64,000 nucleotides of DNA, taken from assembly GCF_014699135.1 (NCBI RefSeq), contig NZ_JACOFT010000001.1, positions 1-64,000 of the forward strand. The letters are read 5' to 3'. The notes beneath the pieces were generated by a model, which saw only the letters and a list, made by a program, of their open reading frames with translations, ran no database searches and was not told where the DNA came from. Shown here one piece after another: positions 27,556 through 36,844 of this stretch. A program made the translations under genes and the position numbers. The DNA is from Cognatundibacterium aquatile. Lineage in GTDB: Bacteria; Pseudomonadota; Gammaproteobacteria; Burkholderiales; Burkholderiaceae_D. How positions within the stretch are numbered: position 1 is the stretch's first letter; each line of letters begins with the position of its first letter.

Positions 27556-28952
27556 ACAAAACCCAGAGTACGGTTGCTGGCGTTGTAATTCACCAGATTG
27601 GGCAACAACATCAGTAAATTACTGTCGGATACGCCCAGCCATTTACCCAATGTTGCGGCGTACTGATCAACTGAAGTCGTCGGCAGCAAACGACCCTGAC
27701 CGACATCATCCGGCCCATTCGACGCAACGACAGGCGGTGTGCCGAAATAGCGCTGACCATTCACCGCGCCCCCCATCACAAAATGCATACTGCCCCAGCC
27801 ATGATCTGAACCGTCATTGTTGCCACTCAACGTACGGCCAAAATCAGACGCGGTAAACGTGGTCACCCTGTCCGCGACGCCTAACTCTACTGTTGCGTTA
27901 TAAAACGCCGCCATGCCATCTGCCAGCGTTTTCATCAGACCGGGATGATTCGCAACCAGACCGTCATGCGTATCAAAACCACCCATAGAAACAAAAAACA
28001 CCTGACGCTTTGCACCGAGTGTCGTCGCGCTGGAAATCATACGGGCGACTAATTTCAGTTGATCACCCAGACTGTTTTTCGTCGGGAATGGCGTGTTCAG
28101 TACAGGTGCGCTGGCCAACGCCGAAGACAAAATGACATTCGCATCAATTGCCCGTTTCGTCACGCGGTTATATTCATTTTCAAATAAATGCGTGCGGCTT
28201 TGGGTGATTAAATTTTGTAAGGCAGCAGAGCATTCTTTCGAGCCAAACATGGATGTCTGCAAGGCCGATAGCGGCACTGATCCGCTGGTCGATACCTGAT
28301 ACTGCACCGCTGTATTTCCGGATAAATACACGGCGTTTCCGGAAACGTTGATACAGGTAAACGTCGAATTTGTATTCGCAGCCTGAAACAGATCGCCCAT
28401 ACGGCCGCCCCAGCCCGTACGCGCGCCTTCGGCAGAGCTCGACTGCCATACCGATTGCTGATCGTTATGCGAAAACAGTTTCGGCGGCAAAGGCGCGCTC
28501 TTGTTTGTGTACTGTAATTTAGTGGTCGGTTGTACCAGCGTGCCCGTATTCAGGATCACGCCCAATTTACCGGCATTGAAGATCGGCATCAGCGGCGCAA
28601 GATTCGGTGCCAGCGCATATTGGTGGCTGACCCCGGCGCTGTCTTTCGGATCGTTGAGCGAGCTCAGTGCCGTCGCCGTCAGCGTATCCCGCGCATACGC
28701 CAATGTCGGACGCAATGCTGAATACGCATTGTAGGAGCTGGTATCGTAGGGCACCAGGGTATTGCCGTAATCATTGCCGCCATATAAAAAAACGCAGACG
28801 ATGGCTTTGTAATCCGTTGCGGTGGCCGCTGCGGCCTCGGACATCGCCGCCAGATTTAAGGCCCAAGGTGTCGCAACACCGGCCACTGATAAAGCTGAAG
28901 CGCGCTGTAAAAAAGCACGGCGGGATGCATTCATCCTGGTTTGATCGGTCAT
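27552..28952 (-). CDS. DUF1501 family protein, Tat-exported
   Basis: A 466-residue protein with a twin-arginine signal (SRRAFLQRASALSVAGVA), so it is folded before export to the periplasm. The body matches DUF1501 proteins of the alkaline-phosphatase/sulfatase-like superfamily: FLYGGNDYGNTLVP, SMGGFDTHDGL and SDFGRTLSGNNDGSDHGWG. The last block holds Asp/His residues placed like metal ligands. AGGAA precedes the ATG at 28952. Ten bases separate it from the DUF1800 gene upstream, its usual partner. Enzyme activity has not been shown for the family to my knowledge. Confidence 0.9.
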   Translation of the reverse strand: MTDQTRMNASRRAFLQRASALSVAGVATPWALNLAAMSEAAAATATDYKAIVCVFLYGGNDYGNTLVPYDTSSYNAYSALRPTLAYARDTLTATALSSLNDPKDSAGVSHQYALAPNLAPLMPIFNAGKLGVILNTGTLVQPTTKLQYTNKSAPLPPKLFSHNDQQSVWQSSSAEGARTGWGGRMGDLFQAANTNSTFTCINVSGNAVYLSGNTAVQYQVSTSGSVPLSALQTSMFGSKECSAALQNLITQSRTHLFENEYNRVTKRAIDANVILSSALASAPVLNTPFPTKNSLGDQLKLVARMISSATTLGAKRQVFFVSMGGFDTHDGLVANHPGLMKTLADGMAAFYNATVELGVADRVTTFTASDFGRTLSGNNDGSDHGWGSMHFVMGGAVNGQRYFGTPPVVASNGPDDVGQGRLLPTTSVDQYAATLGKWLGVSDSNLLMLLPNLVNYNASNRTLGFV

Positions 28953-28962
28953 GATGAATTCC

Positions 28963-30672
28963 TTATTTAATGACGAGAAATTCTGGCGCAGCCAGAACCA
29001 GGGTCAGTGCGGCATAAATGCGATTATTCTTGCGCGCATCCGTACCGGTTGGCATGGTGTTGACTGCCGTGGCAATATTGTTCAGCGTTTCATCGCTGAT
29101 TTGCCCCGCTGCCAGCACGATATTGATTTCTTTCAGCAGCGCCGGTGCATTTTCAGCTAAGGGCAACAAGCTGCTGTAATCGGGGATTAAATCGGTATTA
29201 CCAAGACTGACCAAGCGCTGCATAAAGTTCACATAGCCGACCACGGTTGATTCATTGGTGATCTGAAATTCCGGTGCGACCAGAGATGCGGCACCGATCG
29301 CGCTATTCGGCGGCAAATAACCGGGACGGAAAAAATTAAAAACCGATGAAGAGCGCGAAGGACTTTGCCCAAGGCGGGTCGCCGGATCGCTGGTATTACC
29401 AATACTCCAGTTACCACTGACGGACGATAACTTATACGCGCGCGCCCATGCCAGCAAACGCAACACCGGTTCGCGCAATTTACCGGATTGCGGATTACTG
29501 AGATTCGCTGCGTTGCGCGCTTCATCGTCCAGCAGCAGCGCTTTGACCACTGCACCCAGATTGCCTTTCACTCCTTTTCCATCGTTCAGAAATACACTCG
29601 CAACACGCTGCACATAGGCTGGCGTCGGGTTGCTGGTCACCAGTCGCTGTATCAGCTGACGGCAGATAAATGGAGCAACATTCGGATGCGCAAAAATAAT
29701 ATCCAAAGCCGCGTTTAAACTTTGCGCACCATTTAAGCCGGCAGGCACCGTCGCACCAAGAAATGTCGCCACCCCTGTTTCATGGCGACTATCGACCTGC
29801 GTCATCGGACGCCTTAAAAAATCCGGCGTATCAGTTTTGCTGGTCGATAAATCAAAATCCCAGCCGGTAAAAACTCTGGCCAGACCGGTGATGTCGTCAA
29901 GGGTATAGGTTTCCTGCTGCACGCCGTTCACGGTCAGCGGTGTGCCGTCGGGATTGAGCTTGAGCAGCCCGATAGAAAACAATTGCATCAGTTCGCGGGC
30001 GTAATTCTCGTCAGGCAGCGCGCCGGTTTTGGCATTGTATTTGGTGTTCCCGCGATACGTCAGGTATTGCCCCATTGCGGCACTGGTGGACACGTTTTCC
30101 AGCAAAGTGCGGAAATTGCCAAAACATTGCGCTTCCAGCAAATCCAGAAACTGGGCCGCAGAAAATGCCTGCCAGCCAGCGCCCACCAGGCCATCAATCC
30201 CGACCACGATAATTTCTGACAAGGCAAACGTGACGCGCTGACGTAAGGTATCTGGCGCGTTAATCAACTTGTACCAGACCACAGAATCAAAACCGTTCTG
30301 GGTAAAAATATTCGTCGCAGCGTTAAAGCCTTTGGCTACCAGCCAGTCCCAACGGGTCTGGGAAGGTGGCATCGCCATCTGCTCATCTATCCATGCCGCA
30401 TAGCCAATCGCACTGACGCGGGCAATCTGTTCGCGTGTCGCACCGGTCGACGCCTGCGCCAGAAACCGGGATGCCTGAATTTCGGTGACCGGCGGGACAT
30501 TGATAACGGGAGCGGTGCTGCCGCTGCCACCTGTACTTCCGCCGCCACCGCCACAAGCACTCAACAGGGTGGCCGATACGAGCGCCGCAGCCGGTAAGCC
30601 CACACCGGAATTTTCATGCAGGCGGGACGGATCACCCCCGAGAACGTTCTCATCTTCAGTTTGAACCAGCAT
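28963..30672 (-). CDS. DUF1800 family lipoprotein
   Basis: A 569-residue protein of the DUF1800 family, shown by RFLAQASTGATREQIARV, DENYARELMQLFSIGL and the TGLARVFTGWDF region. The start at 30672 has AGGGAG upstream. Its N-terminus is unusual: about 28 residues precede a hydrophobic segment ending in a lipobox-like LLSAC and a Gly/Ser linker, suggesting a lipid-anchored envelope protein. It is first in a two-gene unit with the DUF1501 protein; the pair is widely conserved in Proteobacteria and probably acts as one envelope system of unknown purpose. Confidence 0.88.
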   Translation of the reverse strand: MLVQTEDENVLGGDPSRLHENSGVGLPAAALVSATLLSACGGGGGSTGGSGSTAPVINVPPVTEIQASRFLAQASTGATREQIARVSAIGYAAWIDEQMAMPPSQTRWDWLVAKGFNAATNIFTQNGFDSVVWYKLINAPDTLRQRVTFALSEIIVVGIDGLVGAGWQAFSAAQFLDLLEAQCFGNFRTLLENVSTSAAMGQYLTYRGNTKYNAKTGALPDENYARELMQLFSIGLLKLNPDGTPLTVNGVQQETYTLDDITGLARVFTGWDFDLSTSKTDTPDFLRRPMTQVDSRHETGVATFLGATVPAGLNGAQSLNAALDIIFAHPNVAPFICRQLIQRLVTSNPTPAYVQRVASVFLNDGKGVKGNLGAVVKALLLDDEARNAANLSNPQSGKLREPVLRLLAWARAYKLSSVSGNWSIGNTSDPATRLGQSPSRSSSVFNFFRPGYLPPNSAIGAASLVAPEFQITNESTVVGYVNFMQRLVSLGNTDLIPDYSSLLPLAENAPALLKEINIVLAAGQISDETLNNIATAVNTMPTGTDARKNNRIYAALTLVLAAPEFLVIK

Positions 30673-30996
30673 GTATTTCTCCCTCTGTATGCATGCAATG
30701 CCAGACACCATTGGCGAATCCGGAATAGCATAGAAGACAGCCGCTGGATTCGCACACTGAATTTGTATGCGCTCTTCACAAAATGAACGCATAAAGCCGC
30801 TACAAAACAAGCGATTTCATAGGAGAATAGCGCAGTCGCTGAAAACCACGATATTAATTCTTGTTACATATTCGTTTCCGAAAACAACTTCATGTAGAGG
30901 ATGCCTGCTACTAAATCATCAATCTTTGTTACAGTCCGTGCCACAGATTAAGGTATCCTTGCCAACCTGCCATCCAGAAATTCTTGACCGCCATCC

Positions 30997-31857
30997 ATGA
31001 AGTTGAGTATCGAAGCACCAGAAAATGACCTTGCCAAGTCTGGCGAAATTCATCTGCATATCCGGTTTCGACCCGCCAATTTCGTAGGTATCGTGATTGT
31101 TTTGATCATTCATGCCTTGCTGCTGTACTTCTTACTGAATATGCATCCGGTCAAGAAAAAAAAGCAGGGCGATGACGCCGCCTCACAAAATGCCATCGTT
31201 CTGATGCTGGATAAGGCAACCGTCGCAAAAATGGCGGCACCTGAACCCAAAAAGCCGGTTTCCAAGCCCGTGGTCATTCCACGTCCGAAAAAATCCATCG
31301 TCTCACCGGTAACGCCGCCGGTAGCACCGGTTCAGATGGCGCAAACAACCGTCACACCGCCCACTCCCATCGTTCAGGCACCACCTGAGCAAGATATGAT
31401 GAGCATGTTGAATGCTGCACGTGAACGACGCCGTGCGCAGGATCCGTCGAATCAGGAAAATGCGGCAAACCAGCCTGGACGCGGCATGAGTCCGCAAGAA
31501 GTCGCAGAAGCCAACGTGCGTCGCAGTATGCAGCAAGCGAATGGCCGTGAAGGTACGGGCGGAGTATTCGAGATCAAAGACAAAAACTTACGCACGGCGA
31601 CCTTCACCTTCCGTGGCTGGAAACCGGGCAGACAAAACAGCTACAAAAAGACGATAGAAGTGGATGCGGGTCTTGGTGGCGATATTGAGATCGCCATCAT
31701 CCGCCGTATGATCGTGTTAATCCGTGAAGAATATCAGGGCGACTTCAGTTGGGAGTCACACCGCCTTGGCCGGGTAGTTACCTTGTCAGCCAGACCGCAA
31801 GACACCGCAGAGCTGGAAAATTTCATGATGAAAGAGTTTTTTGGCAGCGGCCGCTAA
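30997..31857 (+). CDS. TonB-like single-pass membrane protein
   Basis: A 286-residue protein with a short cytoplasmic N-terminus, one membrane helix (about 27-48, FVGIVIVLIIHALLLYFLL), then a Lys/Pro/Val-rich linker (about 80-135) and a C-terminal globular domain (about 190-286). This layout copies TonB, but the C-terminal sequence (KNLRTATFTFRGWKPGR, EIAIIRRMIVLIREEY) is not the TonB fold signature as I know it. No exbB/exbD or receptor gene is adjacent. I do not assign a function; energy coupling or envelope spanning are guesses. Confidence 0.75.
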   Translation: MKLSIEAPENDLAKSGEIHLHIRFRPANFVGIVIVLIIHALLLYFLLNMHPVKKKKQGDDAASQNAIVLMLDKATVAKMAAPEPKKPVSKPVVIPRPKKSIVSPVTPPVAPVQMAQTTVTPPTPIVQAPPEQDMMSMLNAARERRRAQDPSNQENAANQPGRGMSPQEVAEANVRRSMQQANGREGTGGVFEIKDKNLRTATFTFRGWKPGRQNSYKKTIEVDAGLGGDIEIAIIRRMIVLIREEYQGDFSWESHRLGRVVTLSARPQDTAELENFMMKEFFGSGR

Positions 31858-31880
31858 GCCCTTCAGACTCAGTTGTGCGA

Positions 31881-32207
31881 TCAACCGGGTACACGCCTGC
31901 GCCAACTGCGACGCCACCAGCGAAGAGTGAGATTTTTTAAGGCACACCAGAATCGAACAGCCATAGTGGATTCTGGCAGTTGAGTCAAAATCTCGCTACG
32001 ACGCCGGGCCGATATCTGTATCCAACCGCTGCGTTCAACAGCATAGACAGCACCTTCCGGCATGTAAATTTGCGTTGTGTAAGCGTAAGCATCAACCTCC
32101 GATGAGGGAATCCGAATAACGACCTGGCCGACACTTAAATGTAATAAAGTCCCGGCGGTAACATACACCTGAAGCGACTGTGTGGATTGCAAAGTAGTGA
32201 TATGCAT
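31881..32207 (-). CDS. DUF2917 family protein
   Basis: A 108-residue protein with a small beta-rich, cupin-like DUF2917 region (TAGTLLHLSVGQVVIRIPS, EGAVYAVERSGWIQI) and a very basic Trp/Arg-rich C-terminus (LRWWRRSWRRRV). It is divergent from the MocR regulator that follows, an association I recall from other Burkholderiales. Function unknown; it may be a target of that regulator. Confidence 0.75.
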   Translation of the reverse strand: MHITTLQSTQSLQVYVTAGTLLHLSVGQVVIRIPSSEVDAYAYTTQIYMPEGAVYAVERSGWIQISARRRSEILTQLPESTMAVRFWCALKNLTLRWWRRSWRRRVPG

Positions 32208-32380
32208 GCTGAGCTCTCATCTGAAGATATGCACACAGAATAGGTCAGGGCAAACAGCCATAACAGACACAAAAACGCACAGACTGCATCGGTGCAAACC
32301 AGAATTCCGGCATCTGTTATTGTGTCTATTCACGCTAACTGTATCTGTTCATCCTGTATGGCGGAGAGGATCATCGTCGC

Positions 32381-33898
32381 ATGCCCAAACACAGCACATT
32401 TCAACTGTACAACCCGAATCACGAGAATGATTTGCCTCTGCCTTTATACCGACGGCTGGCCAATCATTATTTATCAGCGATGAAGGCAGGCACGCTGGTG
32501 GTCGGTGATCGTATGCCGTCTGTGCGCAAGCTGATGCAATTGCATACGGTGAGCTTATCAACCGCTTTGCAAATGTGCCGCCAGCTGGAAACTGAGGGAT
32601 GGCTGGAAGCGCGCCCGCGCTCGGGTTATTTTGTGCGTCAGCCAAGACGCATTAATCTCGTGCCGGCAACAGAGCCGCCCATCAATGCACCGATTGACCC
32701 GGCGCAGTTCGTCGGTATTCACGAGCGAGTGTCGGCCATCATCGCGCAGGGGCAGCGTCCGGTGAATATCAATTTCGCCAGAGCCAACGGTGAGCCGGAT
32801 ATGTATCCACAGGAAGAGTTAAAAAATCTGGCCATACGCTTGCTGCGACAGCGGCCGCAATTGCTGACCAAGGCAATCTCGCCGGGCGGCAATAAAGAAC
32901 TGAAAGCAGCATTGGCAAAGCGTGCGCTGGGCATAGGCATGAGCATCAAGCCCGATGATGTCGTTGTTACGATGGGTTGTATCGAAGCCTTGAATCTGGC
33001 TTTACGTGCAGTGGCGCAAGCCGGTGACGTCATCGCGGTAGAGTCGCCGACGTTTTATGGTCTGCTGCAAGTGCTCGAGAGTCTGGGTATGAAGGCGCTG
33101 GAAATTCCGACCAGCCCGCAAACCGGCATCTCGATAGAAGCGCTGGAGTTGGCGATGCGCACCTATGACAATATCAAAGCCGTCGTTGTCGTGCCGCATT
33201 TGCAAAATCCTTTGGGTAGCATCATGCCGGATAGCCATAAACAAAGACTGGTTGCCCTGTGTGAAACGCAGCAAATTCCCTTGATTGAAGATGATTCGTA
33301 CAGCGCCTTAGTGAATGCCGACGCGACACCGGTCAGCGCCAAACACTGGGATAAAACCGGCAATGTGATTTATTGTGCGTCCCTACATAAAATTCTGGCA
33401 CCGGGCTTGCGCGTCGGCTGGATGGTCGCCGGACGCTGGCACGCCAGAATCAGCATGCTGAAATATGCCCAGACCCGGTACAACGAAGAATGGTCGCAAA
33501 TCGTGCTGGCCGAATTTATTAACTCCAGCGCCTACGACCGCCACCTGCGACGGCTGCGTCATAGTCTGACTCAGCAACGCGAGCGCACCGCCGAAGCGAT
33601 TGCCGCCTATTTTCCTGAGGGTACCCGCCTGACGATACCAGATGGTGGCGTTTCACTCTGGATAGAAATGCCGCATCAGCTTTCGTCGCAAGCTGTATTT
33701 GAGGCGGCGTTAGAACAGGGGATATTAGTGTCGCCAGGTTTGCTGTATTCAAACTCAAACCGGTTCGATCATTTCCTGCGTTTAAATTGTGGCAAGCATT
33801 TCACGCCGGAATTAGATAATGCGCTGCGTCAGTTGGGACACATCATCACGGCCATGGCGCGACAACGTCAACATCAGGAACGGCACATCGCGGCTTAA
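32381..33898 (+). CDS. MocR-type transcriptional regulator with aminotransferase domain
   Basis: A 505-residue fusion of a GntR-type winged helix (about 20-90, VGDRMPSVRKLMQLHTVSLSTALQ) and a fold-type I PLP-binding domain (about 120-490). The PLP lysine lies in CASLHKILAPGLRVGW, and NPLG and the D-x-Y block are present. MocR proteins sense PLP or amino-type ligands rather than catalyse. GAGAGGA precedes the ATG. The divergent DUF2917 gene, 173 bp away, is the likely regulated neighbour, together with autoregulation. Confidence 0.9.
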   Translation: MPKHSTFQLYNPNHENDLPLPLYRRLANHYLSAMKAGTLVVGDRMPSVRKLMQLHTVSLSTALQMCRQLETEGWLEARPRSGYFVRQPRRINLVPATEPPINAPIDPAQFVGIHERVSAIIAQGQRPVNINFARANGEPDMYPQEELKNLAIRLLRQRPQLLTKAISPGGNKELKAALAKRALGIGMSIKPDDVVVTMGCIEALNLALRAVAQAGDVIAVESPTFYGLLQVLESLGMKALEIPTSPQTGISIEALELAMRTYDNIKAVVVVPHLQNPLGSIMPDSHKQRLVALCETQQIPLIEDDSYSALVNADATPVSAKHWDKTGNVIYCASLHKILAPGLRVGWMVAGRWHARISMLKYAQTRYNEEWSQIVLAEFINSSAYDRHLRRLRHSLTQQRERTAEAIAAYFPEGTRLTIPDGGVSLWIEMPHQLSSQAVFEAALEQGILVSPGLLYSNSNRFDHFLRLNCGKHFTPELDNALRQLGHIITAMARQRQHQERHIAA

Positions 33899-34103
33899 AA
33901 CTGATCCGGCCTGAAAATAAACACATATTCAGGCTAGATTTTCCACACTCAGCACCCCGCTTGGCAGATTGGCAATCGTGTGGAAACCCACAATTGCCCG
34001 GACTTGCCTATTTTTTGATAATGCTCTCGGTTAGAAATCATCGTGATTGATATGGCGCATTCATTCCCGCCATCAAATTCCACAAAATTAACGGAGACGG
34101 CAA

Positions 34104-35414
34104 ATGAATAAGCCACCAATCTACAAATCCCTGTATTTTCAGGTGATCAGCGCCATTATCATCGGCGTTTTATTAGGTCACTATTACCCTGATTCCGGCG
34201 CGGCAATGAAACCGCTGGGCGACGGCTTCATCAAGCTGATCAAGATGATGATTGCACCGATTATTTTCTGTACCGTGGTGATCGGTATCGCCGGTATGGA
34301 AGATATGAAAAAAGTCGGTAAAACCGGTGGTATGGCGCTGCTGTACTTTGAAGTTGTCAGTACGCTGGCGCTGATTGTCGGGCTGGTCATGATCAATCTT
34401 GTCCAACCCGGTGCTGGCATGCATATCGATGTGAATGCGCTCGATACCAAAGGAATCGCCGCCTACACTGCTCCGGGAAAAATGCAGACAACGACCGAGT
34501 TTCTGATGGCCATTATTCCGACAACCATCGTCGATGCATTTGCCAAAGGTGAAATTCTGCAAGTCTTGCTGATCTCGGTATTTTTTGGTTTTGCACTGCA
34601 TCGTTTCGGTGGTCGCGGCACGCTGGTTTTTGACTTTATCGAAAAATTTTCGCACGTCTTATTCGTCATCGTTGGCTACATCATGAAAGCGGCACCGATT
34701 GGTGCGTTCGGCGCGATGGCATTTACCATCGGTAAATTCGGCGTTTCCTCACTGCTGTCACTCGGTTATCTGATGGCGACTTTTTATGGCACCTGCCTGA
34801 TTTTCATTTTCGTCGTCCTCGGTACTATTGCTAAGTTCCACGGTTTCAGCATCTGGAAATTCGTCAAATACATCAAAGAAGAATTGCTGATCGTGCTCGG
34901 CACCTCTTCTTCTGAATCCGCATTGCCGGGGATTATTGCGAAGCTGGAAAAACTGGGCGTGAAAAAATCTGTCGTTGGTCTGGTTGTTCCGACTGGCTAT
35001 TCATTTAACCTCGATGGCACCTCGATTTATCTGACGATGGCAGCCGTGTTCATCGCGCAGGCCACCGATACGCCGATGAGCCTGATGCAGCAAATCACTT
35101 TGCTGGCCGTACTGTTACTGACATCCAAAGGCGCGGCGGGTATTACCGGCAGCGGCTTTATCGTGCTGGCCGCCACTTTATCTGCGGTAGGCCACGTGCC
35201 GGTTGCAGGTCTCGCTCTGATACTCGGTATTGACCGCTTCATGTCAGAAGCCCGCGCTTTGACAAATCTGATCGGGAATGGCGTTGCAACTATCGTCGTG
35301 GCAAAGTGGGGAAATGACGTCAACATGCAGCAGCTGGAAAACGGTCTGAATTCAGTCAATCCAGTGGACAGTGATGATTACGAAGCGATGATGGATGTAC
35401 CTCGGCATCGCTGA
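34104..35414 (+). CDS. dctA: C4-dicarboxylate transporter DctA
   Basis: A 436-residue secondary transporter of the dicarboxylate/amino acid:cation symporter family, which takes up succinate, fumarate and malate. Family signs: the Ser-rich reentrant loop [12 protein letters not shown], the [19 protein letters not shown] helix, and [28 protein letters not shown] at the end. Eight membrane helices expected. GGAG lies before the ATG and a strong terminator follows. No DctB/DctD sensor pair is nearby, and I found no properly spaced sigma-54 site upstream. Confidence 0.96.
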   Translation: MNKPPIYKSLYFQVISAIIIGVLLGHYYPDSGAAMKPLGDGFIKLIKMMIAPIIFCTVVIGIAGMEDMKKVGKTGGMALLYFEVVSTLALIVGLVMINLVQPGAGMHIDVNALDTKGIAAYTAPGKMQTTTEFLMAIIPTTIVDAFAKGEILQVLLISVFFGFALHRFGGRGTLVFDFIEKFSHVLFVIVGYIMKAAPIGAFGAMAFTIGKFGVSSLLSLGYLMATFYGTCLIFIFVVLGTIAKFHGFSIWKFVKYIKEELLIVLGTSSSESALPGIIAKLEKLGVKKSVVGLVVPTGYSFNLDGTSIYLTMAAVFIAQATDTPMSLMQQITLLAVLLLTSKGAAGITGSGFIVLAATLSAVGHVPVAGLALILGIDRFMSEARALTNLIGNGVATIVVAKWGNDVNMQQLENGLNSVNPVDSDDYEAMMDVPRHR

Positions 35415-35433
35415 TCGGTTGATGATCAAAAAA

Positions 35434-35457
35434 AGCGGACAAATGTCCGCTTTTTTT
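35434..35457. terminator. Bidirectional terminator between dctA and the MFS pump
   Basis: Stem AGCGGACA (35434-35441) with TGTCCGCT (35444-35451), AA loop, T-run on the right and A-run on the left. Serves both converging genes. Confidence 0.92.
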
Positions 35458-35492
35458 ATGCGCGCAAATTATCGTACGCAAATGATAGTGCG

Positions 35493-36716
35493 CTATTTTT
35501 TCAGGTGACGCATCGCCAGCAAGAGCGCAAATAATTGTACTGCTGCCGCCATAAAAAAGGGCGCGCCAAGCATCCAACTACCGCGTGGAAAATGACTCAC
35601 CTGTGCCAGCAAAGCAGTGCCAGTGAGTGTCGCCGCAACGCTCATAATACTCGCCAGAGCACTTAGTGAACCCATGGCTAAGCCTTGCGAACGCGCATTC
35701 ACAGCACGAGAGAAAAAGGCCTGTAAAGCTGGCCCGGAAGCAAACGCAAGCATATTGCACAGGATCAGGACATACATCATCCAGCCCTGCGTGGCCACGC
35801 CGTACAGACTCAGCGCAATACACGAAGACGTGAGGCCAAACAAAACAGCATTCGCATCACCGACACGCTGTATATAACGCGTCAGAAAAACACCTTGCAT
35901 CAGCACACTGGAAATACCGACCATAAACAGGGAAAAACCATTTTGCATCGGCGTCCAGCCGAAACGTAATTCCGTCGATAAAACCCAGGTCGTTTGCAAA
36001 ATAAACTGGGCAAACATCGACAATGCGTACACCCATACCAGCGGCCCCACGCTCTGTAAATGCGCAAGCCCGTTCAGTCCGGCAAATGGGTTGGCCGATA
36101 ACAGTGAAAAGGCTTTACGGTGTTCCGGCGATAAGGATTCAGGCAAAGAAAAATAGCCGTAGACCACGTTTGCCAGCGACACAAGGGCAGCCAGATAAAA
36201 CGGGTAATGAATATGAACTTCACCGAGCAGCCCGCCGATCACAGGTCCGCAAATAAAGCCGAGACCAAACATCGCACCAATTTTTCCCAGCGCCTTGCTG
36301 CGATTTTCCGGAGCGCTGACATCCGCAATATAGGCCGTTGCGACAGACAGATTACCCGCAGTCACACCGCCTAAAGCCCGGATAAACAGCAGCCAGTAAA
36401 TGGATGTTGCCTGAGTCAGTAAAACAAAATTCAGCCCCAGTCCAAATACACAGGTCAGCAACACCGGACGGCGACCAAAGCGGTCACTCAGTGCGCCGAT
36501 CACCGGTGCAAAGAAAAACTGCATCACACCGTAGATGGCGACAATCGCGCCATACCAATATGCCTGCATATCGCTCTGCAGAGTAAACGACGCCACCAAC
36601 CGGGGCAGAACAGGAATGATCAGACCGATGCCGAGAATATCCAGAAAGACAGTAATCAGCACAAAACGCACATTCGTCGACAAAGACGTTTGCTCAGAAG
36701 AATCCGGTGGAGGCAT
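35493..36716 (-). CDS. Tet-type major facilitator efflux transporter
   Basis: A 407-residue 12-helix MFS protein. The cytoplasmic loop motif GALSDRFGRRPVL and the opening FLDILGIGLIIPVLPRL are those of TetA-class drug:H+ antiporters. Chromosomal relatives are common in environmental Betaproteobacteria and their substrate is often unknown; tetracycline resistance should not be assumed. The start at 36716 is chosen because GAGAG precedes it and the extra 37 upstream residues are basic and not membrane-like. Divergent from the PaeA-type gene. Confidence 0.88.
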   Translation of the reverse strand: MPPPDSSEQTSLSTNVRFVLITVFLDILGIGLIIPVLPRLVASFTLQSDMQAYWYGAIVAIYGVMQFFFAPVIGALSDRFGRRPVLLTCVFGLGLNFVLLTQATSIYWLLFIRALGGVTAGNLSVATAYIADVSAPENRSKALGKIGAMFGLGFICGPVIGGLLGEVHIHYPFYLAALVSLANVVYGYFSLPESLSPEHRKAFSLLSANPFAGLNGLAHLQSVGPLVWVYALSMFAQFILQTTWVLSTELRFGWTPMQNGFSLFMVGISSVLMQGVFLTRYIQRVGDANAVLFGLTSSCIALSLYGVATQGWMMYVLILCNMLAFASGPALQAFFSRAVNARSQGLAMGSLSALASIMSVAATLTGTALLAQVSHFPRGSWMLGAPFFMAAAVQLFALLLAMRHLKK

Positions 36717-36844
36717 CTGCACTCTCTTTCGATACAATAAAAATTCAGGGATCAATTTGCGGTGTCGCCGTCTTACACGCATTCTCAGGCGGAGGTTTGC
36801 ATAGTATATGATTAACCCTGACAACATGCTTCACGGGAGTTAAC

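Noticed and set aside
33905..33935. Terminator after the MocR gene
   Set aside because: A GCCTGAA/TTCAGGC stem exists but it is bulged and lacks a T-tract.
33960..33985. Sigma-54 promoter upstream of dctA (TTGGCAGATTGGCAATC)
   Set aside because: The GG and GC pairs are 7 bases apart instead of the required 10.
35493..36716. Tetracycline resistance gene
   Set aside because: Only family-level motifs are present and the context is chromosomal; substrate cannot be inferred.
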